Assembly (NCBI GenBank): GCA_963804885.1
Contig: CAWDSF010000020.1
Coordinates: 1,054,001 to 1,118,000 of the forward strand
From: PALSA-1004 sp963804885
Lineage (GTDB): Bacteria; Pseudomonadota; Gammaproteobacteria; Burkholderiales; SG8-41
Reading direction: 5' to 3'
DNA: 64,000 bases
A model generated the notes under the pieces. The model worked only from the letters and a program-made list of their open reading frames with translations. It made no database searches and was not told where the DNA came from. Made by a program: the position numbers and the translations under genes. Of this stretch, positions 1 to 8,955 are shown piece by piece. Every line of letters begins with the position of its first letter. The stretch's first letter is position 1.

Positions 1-1
1 T

Positions 2-1327
2 GAAGTCACGAGCCCGCAGGCTTATGAAGGACTGAAAGTCGCCAACCGCAAGCCGTGGCGCGTGAGCTCCATCGTGGCGACCGCCGACCACAACACGCCG
101 ACGCGGGACTGGGACAAGGGCATCAAGGATCCCGTGTCGCGCCTGCAGGTCGAAACGCTCAACGACAACATCAAGGAATGGGGCGCCCTTTCCTACTTCC
201 CGTTTCTGCACGAAAAGCAGGGCATCGTCCACGTGATCGGGCCTGAGAACGGCGCCACGCTGCCGGGCATGACCGTGGTTTGCGGGGATTCCCACACGAG
301 CACGCATGGCGCGCTCGGCTGTCTCGCGTTCGGCATCGGCACGTCGGAAGTCGAGCATGTGCTCGCGACGCAATGTCTCGTGCAGAAAAAAACCAAGGCG
401 ATGCAGGTGCTGGTCGAGGGCACGCTGGGCGACGGCGTGACCGCGAAGGACATCGCGCTCGCCGTGATCGGCAAGATCGGCACCGCCGGCGGCACCGGCT
501 ATTCCATCGAGTTCGCGGGCGACACTATCCGCAACTTGTCGGTCGAGGCGCGCTTGACCTTGTGCAACATGGCAATCGAAGCGGGCGCGCGCGCCGGCAT
601 GGTCGCGGTCGACGACACCACCATCAACTACGTCAAAGGCCGTCCGCTGGCGCCTACCGGCGCAATGTGGGACAAGGCGGTCGCGCATTGGCGCACCCTC
701 AAGAGCGACGAGGGCGCGAAATTCGACAAGGTCGTCAAGCTCGATGCGGCCACCATACAGCCGCAGGTCACGTGGGGCACTTCGCCCGAGATGGTGACGA
801 CGGTCGGCGGCAAAGTGCCGGATCCCGCGAAGGAAACCGATCCGGTCAAGCGTGAGTGGATCGAGCGCGCGTTGAAATACATGGCGTTGAAGCCGAACAC
901 GCCGATCACGGACATCCAGATCGACAAGGTGTTCATCGGCGCATGCACCAACTCGCGCATCGAGGATCTGCGCTCGGCCGCCGCGGTGGCGCGCGGGCGC
1001 AAGGTCGCGAGCAACGTGAAGCTCGCGATGGTGGTGCCGGGTTCCGGGCTGGTGAAACGTCAGGCCGAACAGGAAGGCCTCGACAAGATTTTTGTCGCGG
1101 CGGGTTTCGAATGGCGCGAGCCCGGCTGCTCGATGTGCCTCGGCATGAACGAGGACCAGTTGTCGCCCGGCGAGCGCTGCGCGTCGACGTCCAATCGTAA
1201 TTTCGAGGGGCGCCAGGGCGCCGGCGGGCGCACGCATCTCGTGAGCCCGGCGATGGCCGCCGCGGCCGCGGTTGCCGGTCATTTTGTCGATGTGCGCACG
1301 CTCGCGCAGGAAAAAAATCATGGATAA
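2..1327 (+). CDS. leuC: 3-isopropylmalate dehydratase large subunit (5' truncated)
   Basis: Large subunit of isopropylmalate isomerase, which with LeuD interconverts 2- and 3-isopropylmalate in cytoplasmic leucine synthesis. The frame is already open at base 2 and 441 residues are visible, so about the first 25-30 residues of this roughly 470-residue family are outside the window. The three [4Fe-4S] cysteines are present: one in the ACTNS motif (codon 944-946) and two in GCSMC (1127-1129 and 1136-1138). The GDSHTSTHGA and NRNFEGRQG signatures are intact. The stop overlaps leuD by 8 bases, indicating translational coupling of the two subunits. Confidence 0.97.
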   Translation, partial: EVTSPQAYEGLKVANRKPWRVSSIVATADHNTPTRDWDKGIKDPVSRLQVETLNDNIKEWGALSYFPFLHEKQGIVHVIGPENGATLPGMTVVCGDSHTSTHGALGCLAFGIGTSEVEHVLATQCLVQKKTKAMQVLVEGTLGDGVTAKDIALAVIGKIGTAGGTGYSIEFAGDTIRNLSVEARLTLCNMAIEAGARAGMVAVDDTTINYVKGRPLAPTGAMWDKAVAHWRTLKSDEGAKFDKVVKLDAATIQPQVTWGTSPEMVTTVGGKVPDPAKETDPVKREWIERALKYMALKPNTPITDIQIDKVFIGACTNSRIEDLRSAAAVARGRKVASNVKLAMVVPGSGLVKRQAEQEGLDKIFVAAGFEWREPGCSMCLGMNEDQLSPGERCASTSNRNFEGRQGAGGRTHLVSPAMAAAAAVAGHFVDVRTLAQEKNHG

Positions 1328-1958
1328 ATTCATCTCACGCGAAGGGCTCGTGGCGCCGCTCGACCGCGCCAACGTCGACACGGACGCAGTCATTCCGAAG
1401 CAGTTCCTGAAATCGATCAAGAAGACCGGTTACGGGCCCAATCTCTTCGACGAGTGGCGCTACCTCGATCACGGCGAGCCGGGCATGGACAACGCGAAGC
1501 GGCCGCTCAATCCCGATTTCGTGCTGAACCAGCCGCGTTACCAGGGCGCGCAGATTCTGCTCGCGCGCGAAAATTTCGGCTGCGGCTCGTCGCGCGAGCA
1601 CGCACCGTGGGCGCTGCTGCAGTATGGGTTTCAGGCGGTGATCGCCCCGAGTTTCGCGGACATATTCTTCAACAACAGCTTCAAGAACGGGCTGCTCTTG
1701 ATCAAGCTCGACGCCAAGACCGTCGACCGCTTGTTCAAAGAGGCCGCGGCGCAGCAGGGTTACCGTCTCGCAATCGATCTGGCGGACCAGAGCGTCACCA
1801 CGCCGGGCGGCGAATCGATCAAGTTCGAGATCGATCCGTTTCGCAAGCACTGCCTGATGAACGGTCTCGATGAAATCGGACTCACGCTCGAGCACGCGGA
1901 CAAGATCAAGGCCTTCGAAGCGAAGCGGCGCGAACAGCAGCCCTGGTTGTTCAATTGA
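1320..1958 (+). CDS. leuD: 3-isopropylmalate dehydratase small subunit
   Basis: Small (swivel-domain) subunit of isopropylmalate isomerase, partner of LeuC. The ATG at 1320 gives 212 residues, close to the usual 200-215; longer upstream starts in this frame run deep into leuC and are not needed. Visible family blocks are the N-terminal DRANVDTDAVIPKQFL and the GCGSSREHAPWAL motif that shapes the substrate pocket. It overlaps the leuC 3' end and is followed 62 bases later by leuB, the usual leuCDB order. Confidence 0.97.
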   Translation: MDKFISREGLVAPLDRANVDTDAVIPKQFLKSIKKTGYGPNLFDEWRYLDHGEPGMDNAKRPLNPDFVLNQPRYQGAQILLARENFGCGSSREHAPWALLQYGFQAVIAPSFADIFFNNSFKNGLLLIKLDAKTVDRLFKEAAAQQGYRLAIDLADQSVTTPGGESIKFEIDPFRKHCLMNGLDEIGLTLEHADKIKAFEAKRREQQPWLFN

Positions 1959-2020
1959 GCGCGCATTTGGCGGCGCACGCTGATGCGTGCCGTCGAGTGA
2001 GCGGCTATCAAGGGTAGTCG

Positions 2021-3088
2021 ATGAAGATCGCAGTGTTGGCCGGCGATGGGATTGGTCCTGAAATCATCGCGCAGGCGGTGAAAGCGCTCGACGTGCTGCG
2101 GCGCGACGGCCTCAAGCTCGAGCTGGAAGAAGCGGCGTACGGCGGCGCCGGGTACGACGCGCATGGCGATCCGCTGCCGGAATCCACGCTCAAGCTCGCG
2201 CGCGCGGCGGACGCGGTACTGTGCGGCGCGGTCGGCGGCCCGCAATACGACGCGCTGCCGCGCGACAAGCGCCCCGAGCAGGGCATCCTGCGCATCCGCA
2301 AAGAATTACAGCTCTTCGCCAACCTGCGTCCCGCCATGCTGTTTGACGAGCTCGTCAGCGCATCCTCGCTGAAGCCCGAACTGGTCAAAGGCCTCGACAT
2401 CCTGATCCTGCGCGAGCTGACCGGCGATATTTACTTCGGTGAGCCGCGCGGCCGGCGCACCAACGCGAGCGGCGAGCGCGAAGGCTACGACACGATGCAT
2501 TATTCGGAGCCCGAGATCCGGCGCATCGCGGACGTCGGCTTCAACGCTGCGATGAAGCGCGGCAAAAAGCTCTGCTCGGTCGACAAGGAAAACGTGCTCG
2601 AGACGAGCCGGTTCTGGCGCGAAGTCGTCAAAGATGTGGCCAAAAAGTATCCGCAGGTCGAGTTGTCGCACATGTACGTCGACAACGCAGCGATGCAGCT
2701 CGTGCGCAATCCGAAGCAGTTCGACGTGATCGTCACCGGCAACATGTTCGGCGACATCCTCTCGGACGAAGCATCGATGCTGACCGGCTCGATCGGCATG
2801 CTGCCGTCGGCGTCGCTCGATGCGAACAACAAGGGCCTGTATGAGCCCTCGCATGGCTCGGCCCCCGACATCGCCGGCAAGAATATCGCCAATCCGCTGG
2901 CGACGATATTGTCGGCAGCCATGATGCTGCGCTACACGTTCAACGAGGAGGCGGCTGCCCGGCGCATCGAAGCGGCGGTCAGGAAAGTGCTGTCCCAGGG
3001 TTATCGCACCGCCGATATATACGAGACCGAAATGCGGCGCGTGGGCACCACCGAAATGGGTGATGCCGTCGTCGCGGCGATGAAGTAG
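2021..3088 (+). CDS. leuB: 3-isopropylmalate dehydrogenase
   Basis: NAD-dependent oxidative decarboxylation of 3-isopropylmalate to 2-ketoisocaproate, the third leucine-specific step. The 355-residue product is full length. It shows the substrate-binding LRELTGDIYFGEPRG block, the catalytic YVDNAAMQLV segment, and the metal-binding GNMFGDILSDEASML block whose aspartates bind Mg/Mn. The C-terminal GSAPDIAGKNIANP nucleotide-binding signature is present. It is the last leu gene here and is followed by asd. Confidence 0.97.
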   Translation: MKIAVLAGDGIGPEIIAQAVKALDVLRRDGLKLELEEAAYGGAGYDAHGDPLPESTLKLARAADAVLCGAVGGPQYDALPRDKRPEQGILRIRKELQLFANLRPAMLFDELVSASSLKPELVKGLDILILRELTGDIYFGEPRGRRTNASGEREGYDTMHYSEPEIRRIADVGFNAAMKRGKKLCSVDKENVLETSRFWREVVKDVAKKYPQVELSHMYVDNAAMQLVRNPKQFDVIVTGNMFGDILSDEASMLTGSIGMLPSASLDANNKGLYEPSHGSAPDIAGKNIANPLATILSAAMMLRYTFNEEAAARRIEAAVRKVLSQGYRTADIYETEMRRVGTTEMGDAVVAAMK

Positions 3089-3148
3089 GGCGGCAGGTCA
3101 ACGCCCGCGCGAGCCGCGGCGTTAGAAATCAATTTGAGTCGTGCAATC

Positions 3149-4276
3149 ATGATGCGTACAGGGTTTGTCGGATGGCGGGGTATGGTCGGCTCGGTGCTCA
3201 TGCAGCGCATGCAGGCCGAGCGCGATTTCGACCATATCGAGCCGGTTTTTTTCACGACGTCGCAGGTCGGCGGCAAAGGCCCGGCGATCGGCCGCGATAC
3301 CGCGCCGCTTAAAGACGCCAGTTCCATCGACGCGCTGAAAGCCATGGACGTAATCGTCACGTGCCAGGGCGGCGAGTACACGACCGCGATTTATCCGCAG
3401 CTGCGCGCCGCGGGCTGGCAGGGCTATTGGATAGACGCCGCCAAGACATTGCGCATGAAGGATGACGCCGTCATCATCCTCGACCCGGTCAATCTGCCGG
3501 TCATCAAGAATGCGCTGAGCAAGGGCATCCGCAACTACATCGGCGGAAATTGCACGGTGAGCTGCATGCTGATGGGGTTGCACGGCCTTTTTCAGCACGA
3601 TCTTGTCGAGTGGATGACCTGCATGACCTACCAGGCTGCCTCCGGCGGCGGCGCGCAGCACATGCGTGAGTTGTTGACGCAGTTCGGCCTGGTGCACGCG
3701 GAAGTGAAAGACCTGCTGGCCGATCCGGCCTCGGCGATACTCGAAATAGACCGCCGGGTCAACGCGAAGCAAACGGACGGCGCGCTGCCGATGGAAAATT
3801 TCCGCGGCGTGCCGCTCGCGGGCAATTTGATTCCTTGGATTGATCAGGACATGGGCAACGGCATGTCGCTCGAGGAATGGAAGGGCGGCGCCGAGACTAA
3901 CAAGATACTCGGCCGCGGTCCCGCGTTCGGGACGATGCTCACCCCGGTCGAGAGTTTGTGCGTGCGCATCGGCGCGATGCGCTGCCACAGCCAGGCCCTG
4001 ACGATCAAGCTGAAAAAGGACGTGCCGCTGGACGAGATCGCCGGGCTGCTCGCCGCGGCGAATGCGTGGGTGCGCGTCGTTCCCAACGAGCGCGAGCGCT
4101 CCGAACGCGAATTGACCCCGGCCGCGGTTACCGGAAAAATGCACATCCCGGTTGGCCGCTTGCGTAAACTCGCGATGGGGGGCGAATATCTGTCGGCATT
4201 CACGGTCGGCGACCAACTTCTGTGGGGGGCGGCGGAGCCGCTGCGCCGGATGTTGCGCATCCTGCTCGAGCGGTAA
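3149..4276 (+). CDS. asd: aspartate-semialdehyde dehydrogenase
   Basis: Reduces aspartyl phosphate to aspartate semialdehyde with NADPH, the branch point for lysine/diaminopimelate, threonine and methionine. The ATG at 3149 gives 375 residues and places the GFVGWRGMVGSVLMQRM nucleotide-binding N terminus and the active-site Cys (GGNCTVSC, residue 135) at the same numbering as E. coli Asd, so it is preferred over an in-frame TTG at 3134. The catalytic His lies in RIGAMRCHSQA. Position after leuB and before fimV is typical of Betaproteobacteria. Confidence 0.96.
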   Translation: MMRTGFVGWRGMVGSVLMQRMQAERDFDHIEPVFFTTSQVGGKGPAIGRDTAPLKDASSIDALKAMDVIVTCQGGEYTTAIYPQLRAAGWQGYWIDAAKTLRMKDDAVIILDPVNLPVIKNALSKGIRNYIGGNCTVSCMLMGLHGLFQHDLVEWMTCMTYQAASGGGAQHMRELLTQFGLVHAEVKDLLADPASAILEIDRRVNAKQTDGALPMENFRGVPLAGNLIPWIDQDMGNGMSLEEWKGGAETNKILGRGPAFGTMLTPVESLCVRIGAMRCHSQALTIKLKKDVPLDEIAGLLAAANAWVRVVPNERERSERELTPAAVTGKMHIPVGRLRKLAMGGEYLSAFTVGDQLLWGAAEPLRRMLRILLER

Positions 4277-4483
4277 GTTGCCGGCAAAAGGGCCGCCAAG
4301 GTCGCAAAGACCCTCGCCGCGCACCATTCGAGGCACTTTTGCACAAAGTAACGCCAAGTGCGCCGGATAAAATCTTGATTGCTGGCTGGCTCATAGATTC
4401 ATAAGGTTAGAGGCAAGGTTAGCTTGCAACCCTAACTATTTGATGTTAATTTACTTGTTGCTGAAAATAACAAGGGGTGGGCT

Positions 4484-7429
4484 GTGCGCAAATTCCCAAA
4501 TAAAACATGGTTATGGGCGGGGATTTTCCTGCTGTACCCATGGGTTGCTTATGCAGCCGGCCTGGGCAAACTCACCGTTCTTTCCACGCTAGGGCAACCG
4601 CTGTCGGCCGAGGTCGACCTTGTGTCCGTGCAGAAGGACGAACTGTCCACGCTCGTCGCGCGCATTGCGTCGCCCGATGCGTTTCAGCAAGCGAACATGC
4701 AGTACAGCCCCGCGCTGATCGGCGTGCGCATGACGATCGAGCGGCGCAGCGACGGCAAGCCTTACATCAGGATCGTTTCCACGCGCTCGATCAACGATCC
4801 GTTCCTCGCAATTCTGATCGAATTGACCTGGGCTCAGGGTCGCCTGTTGCGCGAGTACACCGCACTTATCGATCCGCCCGGCTATGCGCCGACTCAGTCA
4901 CCGGTTACCCCGCCGGTCGCCGCCGCTACGCCGATCACGCCGCCGGTCGCGCCTGAAGCAAAACCGATTGCACCGACTCCGCAGCCGGAAGGCGCTGCAC
5001 CTGCGCCAGCGGCGAAGCCTGCTCCGAAGACGGCTGCAGGCAGGTCTGCCGCGCCAGCGGCTGCGCCTGCTGCGGGCACGGGCTCCGAATATGCGGTCAA
5101 GCGCGGCGATACGCTCGCCAGGATTGCGGCCGGCGTCAAACCCGAAGGCATCACGCTCGATCAAATGCTGGTCAGCCTTTACCGCAACAACACCGAGGCG
5201 TTTTCCGGCAACATGAATCGTTTGAAGACCGGTACGATATTGCGCGTCCCGGAAAAAGAACGCATCGCCGAAACAGCGCCCGCCGAAGCAACCAAAGAAG
5301 TTCGCGTCCAGTCATCGAACTGGAACGCGTACCGCATGAAACTCGCCGAAGCGGCGGGCTCAGCACCGGCGTCGGATACGACGAAGTCCGCGGCGAGCGG
5401 CAAGATTACGACTGCGGTGGAAGATAAAGCAGCAGGCAGGGAAGCGCCCAAAGAAGTCTTGAAGCTCTCTAAAGGCGATACGACTGCAGCCGGCAAAGCG
5501 CCTGGCGGCAAGCCGGCGTCGGCCAAAGAACGCATGCGCATGCTGGAGGAAGAGGCGGTGGCGCGCGAGAAGTCGCTGGCTGAAGCCAACGAGCGCGTGG
5601 CGCAGCTCGAAAAAAGTATCAAAGACATGCAGCGCCTGCTCGAACTCAAAGGCGTGAAACCACCGGTCGTGCCGGTCCCGCCGGCGAAGTCAGATCAGAT
5701 CGCCAAAGCAGAACCGCCGAAAGCCGAGCCACCGAAAGTTGAGCCGCCCAAAGCGGAACCGGGTAAAGACGCGGCAAAGGCGCCGGTAGAGCCCGCAAAA
5801 GCCGAGCAAAAAGGTGCCGAGCAAAAAGGCGCGCCGCCCGCCGTCGAGCCGCCGAAAGCCGAAGCCCCCAAAGCGGAAGCGCCGAAAGGCGAAGCGCCCA
5901 AAGCGGAAGCGCCCACGGCCGAAGCACCCAAAGCCGAAGCGCCGAAAGCAGTACCGCCGCCAGCCAAAAAAGCTCCGCCTCCGCCGCCCCCAGAGCCCAG
6001 CCTTGTCGATCAGATCATGACCGCGGTACAGGACCCGATGGTGCTCGCCGGCGGCTTGGGAGGTTTGCTGCTGGTTGGTGGAGGCGCGTTCTGGATCGCA
6101 CGCCGTCGCCGTGCTCAAGTGCGCGACGATGACCTTAAAGTCCCGGTGAAGTCGGCGCCGACGCTCGCCAAAGTGGGCTCGCCCGCGGCAGCCATAGCCG
6201 GGTCGCCGCTCATGAACCCGGTCGCCGGCAGCGATGACGTCGACCCGCTTGCTGAAGCCGATCTGTATCTCAACTTTGGCCGCGATGCGCAAGCCGAGGA
6301 AGTGCTGAAAGAAGCACTGCAGAAAAATCCGCAACACGAAGAAGCGCAGCTCAAGCTGCTGCAGATATATGCGGCGCGCAAAGACAAGCCCGAATTCGAA
6401 AAGGTCGCACGCAGCCTGAACACGCAAACATCTGGCGTGGGCGACACCTGGATAAAAGCGGCCGGCATGGGCTACGCATTCGATCCCGACAATGCGCTGT
6501 ACGAAGCCGGCAAGGCCGCGCCTGCCGCCGACTCGCCGACCACCAGCGGCAACGTGGGCGCCACTGACCTCGACTTCGATCTCGAGTTGTCGCCCGACGC
6601 CACCGGTGCGGCCACTGACCTGCCGCTGGATAACGGCGAGAAAACCATGTTAATGGGCCCGGGCGAACTCGCCTCTATGTCCGATTCGCTGGGCCAGACA
6701 GCCGCGACCCAGGATATAACGCACGATTCGGTGGCCGCGCAGGCATTTGCGCCCGGTCCCGCCGCGTCGCCTGATTTTACGTTGAATCCGGCGGCCGCCG
6801 GTGCCCCCGCGAACGTGCCTGACTTTAATATTGACGCCGCACCGGTCTCCGTAGCAGACGCCAAGACCGATGTCACCGGCGATTCCAGGACAGGGCCGAT
6901 GGCGAGCGCGATCGATTTCAATTTTGATGCGCCGGCTACTGCGGCCACTCCGACCCCCGCCAAGCCGCAGCATGACAGCACGATGGTGCTCACGCCGGAA
7001 AATCAGGCAAAAGCGGCCGGGCTTGCAATGGATTTCGATGTCAGCGGCGCGGGCGCAGTAACGCCCGCTCCTGCAACGACGGCGACCGGCACCGGCTCGG
7101 TGATCCAACTCGATCCCACTTTCAAGCTTGACCTCGGCGCCGAACCGACGGCAGGTGCCGGCCCTGCGTCACCGGCGGCTCCCGACATCAAGCTCGACGA
7201 TATCAGTCTCAGCCTCGACGATGTGCCCACGGCAGATGCCGCGGCGCCGGCGGCAGGCGGCACGAAGGACGATCACTGGTACGACGTGCAAACGAAGTTC
7301 GATCTCGCCAAGGCGTACCAGGAAATGGGTGACAAGGACGGCGCGCGCGAAATCCTGCAGGAAGTCATGAAGGAGGGCGATGCGGCACAGCAGGCGGAGG
7401 CCAAGCAATTGCTTGATTCGCTCGGCTGA
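4484..7429 (+). CDS. fimV: FimV/HubP-like polar scaffold protein
   Basis: Inner-membrane peptidoglycan-binding scaffold of the FimV/HubP family, tied to type IV pili and polar organisation in relatives. GTG start at 4484 with AAGGGG about 7 bases upstream; 981 residues. Domains in order: signal peptide (1-25), FimV N-terminal domain (about 26-130), Pro/Ala-rich linker, LysM (about 202-250), coiled coil (about 347-391), a Lys/Pro/Glu repeat tract (PPKAE units, about 400-505), one membrane helix (about 518-540) followed by RRRR, a TPR-like segment (about 588-638), an acidic Asp/Ala-rich cytoplasmic stretch, and the conserved FimV C-terminal domain (about 927-981). Repeat tracts make the length variable in this family. 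Confidence 0.92.
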   Translation: MRKFPNKTWLWAGIFLLYPWVAYAAGLGKLTVLSTLGQPLSAEVDLVSVQKDELSTLVARIASPDAFQQANMQYSPALIGVRMTIERRSDGKPYIRIVSTRSINDPFLAILIELTWAQGRLLREYTALIDPPGYAPTQSPVTPPVAAATPITPPVAPEAKPIAPTPQPEGAAPAPAAKPAPKTAAGRSAAPAAAPAAGTGSEYAVKRGDTLARIAAGVKPEGITLDQMLVSLYRNNTEAFSGNMNRLKTGTILRVPEKERIAETAPAEATKEVRVQSSNWNAYRMKLAEAAGSAPASDTTKSAASGKITTAVEDKAAGREAPKEVLKLSKGDTTAAGKAPGGKPASAKERMRMLEEEAVAREKSLAEANERVAQLEKSIKDMQRLLELKGVKPPVVPVPPAKSDQIAKAEPPKAEPPKVEPPKAEPGKDAAKAPVEPAKAEQKGAEQKGAPPAVEPPKAEAPKAEAPKGEAPKAEAPTAEAPKAEAPKAVPPPAKKAPPPPPPEPSLVDQIMTAVQDPMVLAGGLGGLLLVGGGAFWIARRRRAQVRDDDLKVPVKSAPTLAKVGSPAAAIAGSPLMNPVAGSDDVDPLAEADLYLNFGRDAQAEEVLKEALQKNPQHEEAQLKLLQIYAARKDKPEFEKVARSLNTQTSGVGDTWIKAAGMGYAFDPDNALYEAGKAAPAADSPTTSGNVGATDLDFDLELSPDATGAATDLPLDNGEKTMLMGPGELASMSDSLGQTAATQDITHDSVAAQAFAPGPAASPDFTLNPAAAGAPANVPDFNIDAAPVSVADAKTDVTGDSRTGPMASAIDFNFDAPATAATPTPAKPQHDSTMVLTPENQAKAAGLAMDFDVSGAGAVTPAPATTATGTGSVIQLDPTFKLDLGAEPTAGAGPASPAAPDIKLDDISLSLDDVPTADAAAPAAGGTKDDHWYDVQTKFDLAKAYQEMGDKDGAREILQEVMKEGDAAQQAEAKQLLDSLG

Positions 7430-7442
7430 CGCATTGTGGCGC

Positions 7443-7468
7443 GAAACCGGCGCCCGGCGGCCGGTTTC
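7443..7468 (+). terminator. GC-rich hairpin after fimV
   Basis: A perfect 8-bp inverted repeat (GAAACCGG / CCGGTTTC) lies 14 bases after the fimV stop and before truA. It could end the fimV transcript, but no clear T-run follows, so it may only be a 3'-stabilising hairpin. Confidence 0.35.
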
Positions 7469-7537
7469 CCCGCCCGCGCGCATCGACTGGCTGCACTACG
7501 GTGCGGCCAGTTTAGTTTTGGAGCTCCATAAATCGCG

Positions 7538-8323
7538 ATGAGAATCGCCCTCGGCATCGAATACCACGGCGGTGCATTTTGCGGCTGGCAAACCCAGCCG
7601 TCCGGCTGCGGCGTGCAGGACGCGCTCGAGCGCGCGCTCGGCGAAATCGCCGGCGAAAAAGTCGCCACGATATGCGCCGGACGCACCGACGCCGGCGTAC
7701 ACGCGCTCGCGCAAGTCGTGCATTTCGACTGTGCGGCGATGCGGCCGGACACGGCGTGGGTGCGCGGCACCAATACGCTGTTGCCCGCCGGCGCCGCGGT
7801 TACGTGGATGCGCGAGGTGCCGTCCGAATTCAACGCGCGTTATTCCGCGCTCGAACGGTGCTACCGCTACGTTTTGTTGAATCATCCCGTGCGGCCCGCG
7901 CTGAACCAGGGACGAATCGGCTGGTTTCACGCGCCGCTCGATCTCGCGCGCATGCGCGAAGCTGCAGCGCATCTCGTCGGCGAGCACGATTTCAGCGCGT
8001 TCCGCTCATCCGAATGCCAGGCCCGTTCGCCGGTGCGCGATCTGCGGCGCCTCGAGGTGCGCGCGAGCGGCGACTATGTGGTGTTCGATCTGGCGGCCAA
8101 TGCATTCCTGCATCATATGGTGCGCAACATCGTCGGCTGCCTTGTTTACGTCGGCAAAGGCACGTACGAGCCGGCGTGGATCGCTCAGGTGCTGGCCGGC
8201 CGCGACCGTGCGAAGGCTGCGCCGACGTTCGACGGCGCGGGGCTTTACCTCGCGCACGTAAGCTATGATGCGGTGTGGGGCTTGCCACCGCCCGCCCGCC
8301 GGGCGTGGTTTGACGGGAACTGA
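7538..8323 (+). CDS. truA: tRNA pseudouridine(38-40) synthase
   Basis: Isomerises uridines 38, 39 and 40 in the anticodon arm of many tRNAs. The product has 261 residues, near the usual 260-270. The nucleophilic aspartate is Asp51 in the AGRTDAGVHA motif, and downstream blocks such as HDFSAFRSSECQ and FLHHMVRNIVG are typical of TruA. It lies between fimV and trpF, as in many beta- and gammaproteobacteria. Confidence 0.96.
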   Translation: MRIALGIEYHGGAFCGWQTQPSGCGVQDALERALGEIAGEKVATICAGRTDAGVHALAQVVHFDCAAMRPDTAWVRGTNTLLPAGAAVTWMREVPSEFNARYSALERCYRYVLLNHPVRPALNQGRIGWFHAPLDLARMREAAAHLVGEHDFSAFRSSECQARSPVRDLRRLEVRASGDYVVFDLAANAFLHHMVRNIVGCLVYVGKGTYEPAWIAQVLAGRDRAKAAPTFDGAGLYLAHVSYDAVWGLPPPARRAWFDGN

Positions 8324-8331
8324 CGACGACC

Positions 8332-8955
8332 ATGGTCACAGCAGTCAAGATATGCGGCATCACCCGCCGTGACGATGCGCTCGCGGCCGCCCGCCTCGGC
8401 GCGCACGCCGTCGGTCTGGTGTTCTGCGCCAGGAGTCCGCGCAATGTCTCGATCGCCGCCGCGCAGGAAGTGGTAGCCGCGTTGCCGCCTTTTGTCATGG
8501 CGGTCGGGTTGTTCGTGGACGCCGCGGCGCGCGACATCGAAGCAGTGCTGAGCGAGGTGCGCCTCGATCTTCTGCAGTTTCACGGCGATGAAACAGCTGC
8601 GTTTTGCGCTCGATTCGGCGTGCCGTTCATCAAGGCTGCGCGCGTCAGGCCGGGGCTCGATTTGATACAATATGCGCGTGATTACGGTGCGGCGCGCGGG
8701 TTGTTGCTCGATGCGTTCGTGGACGGCACGCATGGCGGCACCGGCACCGCGTTCGACTGGAGCCTGATACCACCCGACTTGCACCTGCCGATCGTCCTGT
8801 CCGGCGGGCTCAATCCCGCCAATGTAAGCGACGCCATCCGCCGCGTTTCGCCGTGGGCGGTCGATGTCAGCTCGGGCGTCGAGTCGAGTCCCGGCATTAA
8901 AGATCCGCAAAAAATCGCGGCGTTCATGAAAGAGGTGCGCAGTGCAGATGTATGA
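8332..8955 (+). CDS. trpF: phosphoribosylanthranilate isomerase
   Basis: Amadori rearrangement of phosphoribosylanthranilate in tryptophan synthesis. A 207-residue single (beta/alpha)8 barrel, not fused to TrpC. The N-terminal VKICGITRRDDALAAA carries the catalytic Cys; LLLDAFVDGTHGGTG and LSGGLNPANV bind the phosphate and the catalytic Asp. It overlaps the start of trpB, so the two are probably translated together. Confidence 0.96.
   Translation: MVTAVKICGITRRDDALAAARLGAHAVGLVFCARSPRNVSIAAAQEVVAALPPFVMAVGLFVDAAARDIEAVLSEVRLDLLQFHGDETAAFCARFGVPFIKAARVRPGLDLIQYARDYGAARGLLLDAFVDGTHGGTGTAFDWSLIPPDLHLPIVLSGGLNPANVSDAIRRVSPWAVDVSSGVESSPGIKDPQKIAAFMKEVRSADV

Noticed and set aside
3122..4357. 411-residue minus-strand ORF opposite asd
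   Set aside because: Shadow; Asd with catalytic Cys135 is on the plus strand.
8332..8955. trp leader peptide or attenuator before trpF
   Set aside because: Only 8 bases separate truA and trpF; there is no room for a leader and no Trp-rich peptide is seen.
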